Positions 61,639-64,000 of a DNA stretch of 64,000 bases are shown here, one piece after another (position 1 is the stretch's first letter; the number at the start of each line of letters is the position of its first letter). Source of the stretch: Acidiphilium sp. PA (GTDB lineage: Bacteria > Pseudomonadota > Alphaproteobacteria > Acetobacterales > Acetobacteraceae); the NCBI RefSeq assembly GCF_026191915.1, contig NZ_JAIMBY010000002.1:248001-312000 (forward strand). The letters run 5' to 3'. The translations under genes and the position numbers were made by a program. The notes under the pieces were generated by a model, which saw only the letters and a program-made list of their open reading frames with translations, was not told the origin of the DNA and searched no databases.

Positions 61639-62295
61639 TTAAACACCGGTGGCGAAGCCTTTCTGCAACGCCAGCGCGCCGGCCGAGAGTCCGGAATCCT
61701 CGATACCGTGCGCCAGCCTCGGCACATAGAGCGCCTGCACCGGCACGTCGTTCGCGCGCAGCACCGCCTCGGCGTCACGCGAGCGTGATACCGGCACGAC
61801 CTGATCCTCGATGCCATGGACCAGCAGGACCGGCGGGCGGCCGGTGAGGTCGTGCGCGAGCGAGTCCGGGTCGATCAGCGCGCCGGAAAACGCGAGAATC
61901 GCGCGCGGCGGCACGGCGCGGCGCAGACCGGTGAACAGCACGGTCATCGCCCCCTGGCTGAAACCCATCAGCGCATAGGCATCGGGCGGCAGGCCCAGGC
62001 GTGACAGTTCGGCATCAAGAAACGCATCGACCGCCACCCGCGCGCGCCTGACGCCGGCCGCAAGCCTGGCGGGATCGCGGTCGCCGATGTCGAACCACTG
62101 CCTTCCGTGCGGCGCCATGGCGAAGGGTTCGGGCGCGTGTGGCGAAACGAAGGCCGCCTCCGGCGCGGCCTTCGCCCAATAGGGCGCCAGATCGATCAGA
62201 TCGTTGCCGTCGGCACCGACGCCGTGGCACAGCACGATGAGTTGCTTCGCGGCGCCCGCGGCCGGTCCCCACCGCGGTCCATCCAATACGGCCAT
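61639..62295 (-). CDS. carboxylesterase/phospholipase-family hydrolase
   Basis: A 218-aa alpha/beta hydrolase of the phospholipase/carboxylesterase (YpfH-like) type: LIVLCHGVGADGNDLIDLAP, nucleophile LMGFSQGAMTVL, acid in LLVHGIEDQVVP, and histidine in RLAHGIED. Cytosolic. The 171-bp gap to the HNH gene holds nothing I recognise. Confidence 0.92.
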   Translation of the reverse strand: MAVLDGPRWGPAAGAAKQLIVLCHGVGADGNDLIDLAPYWAKAAPEAAFVSPHAPEPFAMAPHGRQWFDIGDRDPARLAAGVRRARVAVDAFLDAELSRLGLPPDAYALMGFSQGAMTVLFTGLRRAVPPRAILAFSGALIDPDSLAHDLTGRPPVLLVHGIEDQVVPVSRSRDAEAVLRANDVPVQALYVPRLAHGIEDSGLSAGALALQKGFATGV

Positions 62296-62343
62296 CCTGA
62301 TCCCTCTTTGACTTTCATCCCGAGCGTATCATCCTGCCCGGCG

Positions 62344-63192
62344 ATGTCCATGACCACGCGCTTCGCCCCCAGCCCGACCGGGTATCTGCACCTCGGCCAT
62401 GCCGCGGCCGCCTTGATCGGCTACGGGCATGCGCGGGCCACCGGCGGGCGGTTTCTGCTGCGAATCGAGGACATCGATACCGCGCGCTGCCGGGCTTGCT
62501 ATACCGAAGCGATCCTCGCGGATCTCGCCTGGCTCGGTCTCGAGTGGGATGGCGCACCGCGCATCCAGTCCGCGCATTTCGCTGCCTATCGCGCCGCACT
62601 CGATCAACTCGCGGCGATGGGCCTGCTGTATCCGTGTTTCTGCTCGCGCGCCGAGATTGCCGCCGCCCTTGGAGCGCCGCACGGCGCGGGCGCGGTCTAT
62701 CCCGGCACCTGCCGTCACCTCGATCCCGCATTTGCCGCCGACCGCATGGCGCGCGGCGATGCCTATGCGCTGCGCCTGCGCACCGATGCCGCGCTCAGCC
62801 AAACCGGTCCCGTGCGCTATCACGAGGCGGGCGAGGGCTGGATCAGCGGCGATGCGGCGGCGTGCGGTGATATCGTGCTCGCCCGCAAGGATGCGCCGTG
62901 CAGCTATCATTTGTGCGTCACGCATGACGATGCGCTGCAGGGCGTAACTCTGGTGACGCGCGGCGCCGATCTGCGGGACACCACGCCGATCCAGGTGGTG
63001 CTGCAACGCCTGTTCGGCTGGCCAACGCCGGGCTACGCCCATCACGCGCTGCTGACCGATGCCGCCGGCCGGCGCCTGGCCAAGCGCGATCGTGCCGCCA
63101 CGCTGCGCGACCTGCGGGATGGCGGTGTAACCCCCGAACAGGTCCGAAAAATCATCTCTTGCCGGATCGGGAATATCGCCTCACTCTCATGA
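62344..63192 (+). CDS. gluQ: glutamyl-queuosine tRNA(Asp) synthetase
   Basis: Attaches glutamate to queuosine-34 of tRNA-Asp. 282 aa, the truncated GluRS-like family without an anticodon domain: RFAPSPTGYLHLGHAAA, zinc site CFCSRAE with YPGTCR, LVTRGADLRD and the KMSKS-like AKRDRA. An alternative ATG is at 62350. It fits the queuosine genes at 46-50 kb. Confidence 0.94.
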   Translation: MSMTTRFAPSPTGYLHLGHAAAALIGYGHARATGGRFLLRIEDIDTARCRACYTEAILADLAWLGLEWDGAPRIQSAHFAAYRAALDQLAAMGLLYPCFCSRAEIAAALGAPHGAGAVYPGTCRHLDPAFAADRMARGDAYALRLRTDAALSQTGPVRYHEAGEGWISGDAAACGDIVLARKDAPCSYHLCVTHDDALQGVTLVTRGADLRDTTPIQVVLQRLFGWPTPGYAHHALLTDAAGRRLAKRDRAATLRDLRDGGVTPEQVRKIISCRIGNIASLS

Positions 63193-63193
63193 C

Positions 63194-64000
63194 ATGACAT
63201 CGCGCAAAACCCTGCCCCTGCTGACGCTCGTCTCTCTCGGCCTCGCCTGCGCTGCACCCGCTTATGCCGCACCGGCGCCGCCGGCGATCGCGAAACTCGC
63301 GCGGGCGGCCCTGCCCGCGGTGGTCGATGTCGAAAGCATCGACCCGATGAAAGCCAAGCCCGGCAGCGGCGCGGCCAGCAAGCCGGGCGATGGCGGGTTT
63401 CACAAGACCGCGACCGACAAGGCCGACAGCCACAGCCTGATCGTGCCGCCGCGCGCCGAACAGGCGCTCGGCACCGGGTTTTTCATCAGCCCGGATGGGT
63501 ATATCGTCACCAATCATCACGTCATCGCCGGTGCCAGCGAAATCAAGGTGACGCTGCATGACGGCCGGATTTTCACCGCCAAGCTCGTCGGCGCCGACAA
63601 AAAGGCCGATCTCGCCGTGTTGAAAATCGACACCGGCAAGCCCGACCCCTATCTGACCTTCGGCGACAGCGGCAAGCTCGATCTGGGCGACTGGGTGGTT
63701 GCGATCGGCAATCCGTTCGGCCTCGGGTTTTCGGTCTCGGCCGGCGTGGTCAGCGCGCTGCATCGCGATATCGGCTCCGGCCCCTATGACAATTTCATCC
63801 AGACCGATGCCGCGATCAACCGCGGCAATTCGGGCGGCCCGATGCTTGATGCCGCAGGCCATGTCGTCGGCGTCGATTCGGCGATCTATTCACCGTCCGG
63901 CGGCTCGGTCGGCATCGGCTTCGCCATCCCCTCCAGCATGGTCAAGCCGGTCGCCCTCTCGCTGATCGCGCATGGCTCGATGACACGCGGCTGGGCCGGG
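63194..64000 (+). CDS. HtrA/DegP-type periplasmic serine protease, 3' end cut
   Basis: At least 269 aa. A Sec signal (KTLPLLTLVSLGLACAAPAYA) is followed by a trypsin-like domain with the triad His in TNHHVIA, Asp in KADLAVLKI and Ser in NRGNSGGPML. A Lys/Gly-rich insert lies between. The expected PDZ domains lie beyond the window. Degrades or refolds envelope proteins. The ATG at 63194 is 2 bp after the gluQ stop. Confidence 0.93.
   Translation, partial: MTSRKTLPLLTLVSLGLACAAPAYAAPAPPAIAKLARAALPAVVDVESIDPMKAKPGSGAASKPGDGGFHKTATDKADSHSLIVPPRAEQALGTGFFISPDGYIVTNHHVIAGASEIKVTLHDGRIFTAKLVGADKKADLAVLKIDTGKPDPYLTFGDSGKLDLGDWVVAIGNPFGLGFSVSAGVVSALHRDIGSGPYDNFIQTDAAINRGNSGGPMLDAAGHVVGVDSAIYSPSGGSVGIGFAIPSSMVKPVALSLIAHGSMTRGWAG

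Overview
The window is a 64-kb piece of a GC-rich alphaproteobacterial chromosome, most likely Acetobacteraceae (an Acidiphilium-like acidophile). This rests on gene content and order: the bamD-recN-ligA block, alpha-type SspB and Fur, OlsB, HslVU, GluQ-RS, a TelA/YbjQ cluster, dense packing with 4-8 bp overlaps and frequent GTG/TTG starts. It is inference from family knowledge, not a database match. Most of the window is core genome; accessory DNA is concentrated between about 2.1 and 7.6 kb.

Layout. 1-2.2 kb: murA (cut by the window edge), dcd, a small gene and tRNA-Ser(CGA). 2.2-7.6 kb: an AT-rich patch, a decayed IS256-type transposase, a Gly/Val-rich protein, an ABC-type exporter pair, and an AT-rich 1.8-kb insert carrying a PD-(D/E)XK-DUF6508 protein between 81-bp direct repeats. 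7.6-14 kb: a DapA-like lyase/aldolase, an MpaB-family oxygenase, a COG4705 membrane protein and a four-gene TelA/YbjQ operon. 14-18.6 kb: ligA, recN, bamD. 18.8-22.3 kb: a zinc/manganese ABC importer with two permeases. 22.4-31 kb: rpsA and a leftward histidine operon (hisB-hisH-GNAT-hisA-hisF-hisE) that runs into a HIT gene and a fused nagA-murQ gene for cell-wall sugar recycling. 31-40 kb: an MFS transporter, glutathione S-transferases, a GFA protein, PsiE, hslVU, phhB, a PCuAC protein and a hydrolase. 40-46 kb: folP-glmM-thiD, ohr, a CpaA/CpaE pair and mscL. 46-52 kb: a tightly overlapped fumarase-VOC-queA-tgt-queF-queG operon. 52-55.4 kb: sspB, olsB-fur and an ECF sigma/anti-sigma pair with a likely autoregulated promoter. 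55.4-64 kb: xseA, purD, trpBA, a GST, an HNH endonuclease, a carboxylesterase, gluQ and an HtrA-type protease cut by the right edge.

A dispersed intergenic repeat of about 125 bp runs through the window in five complete copies and one half copy. Each end is an A/T-tract hairpin, the two ends are inverted repeats of each other, and they flank a related core of about 45-60 bp. Two copies lie inside otherwise co-directional gene sets (znuA/znuC and GNAT/hisA), so the element may affect transcript processing or termination.

The most unusual items are the nuclease insert with its flanking gene-end duplications, the NagA-MurQ fusion, the repeat family, the lysine-rich tail on HisE, and the TelA operon with four YbjQ-like domains in two adjacent proteins. 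No CRISPR array, prophage, rRNA operon or replication origin was seen.
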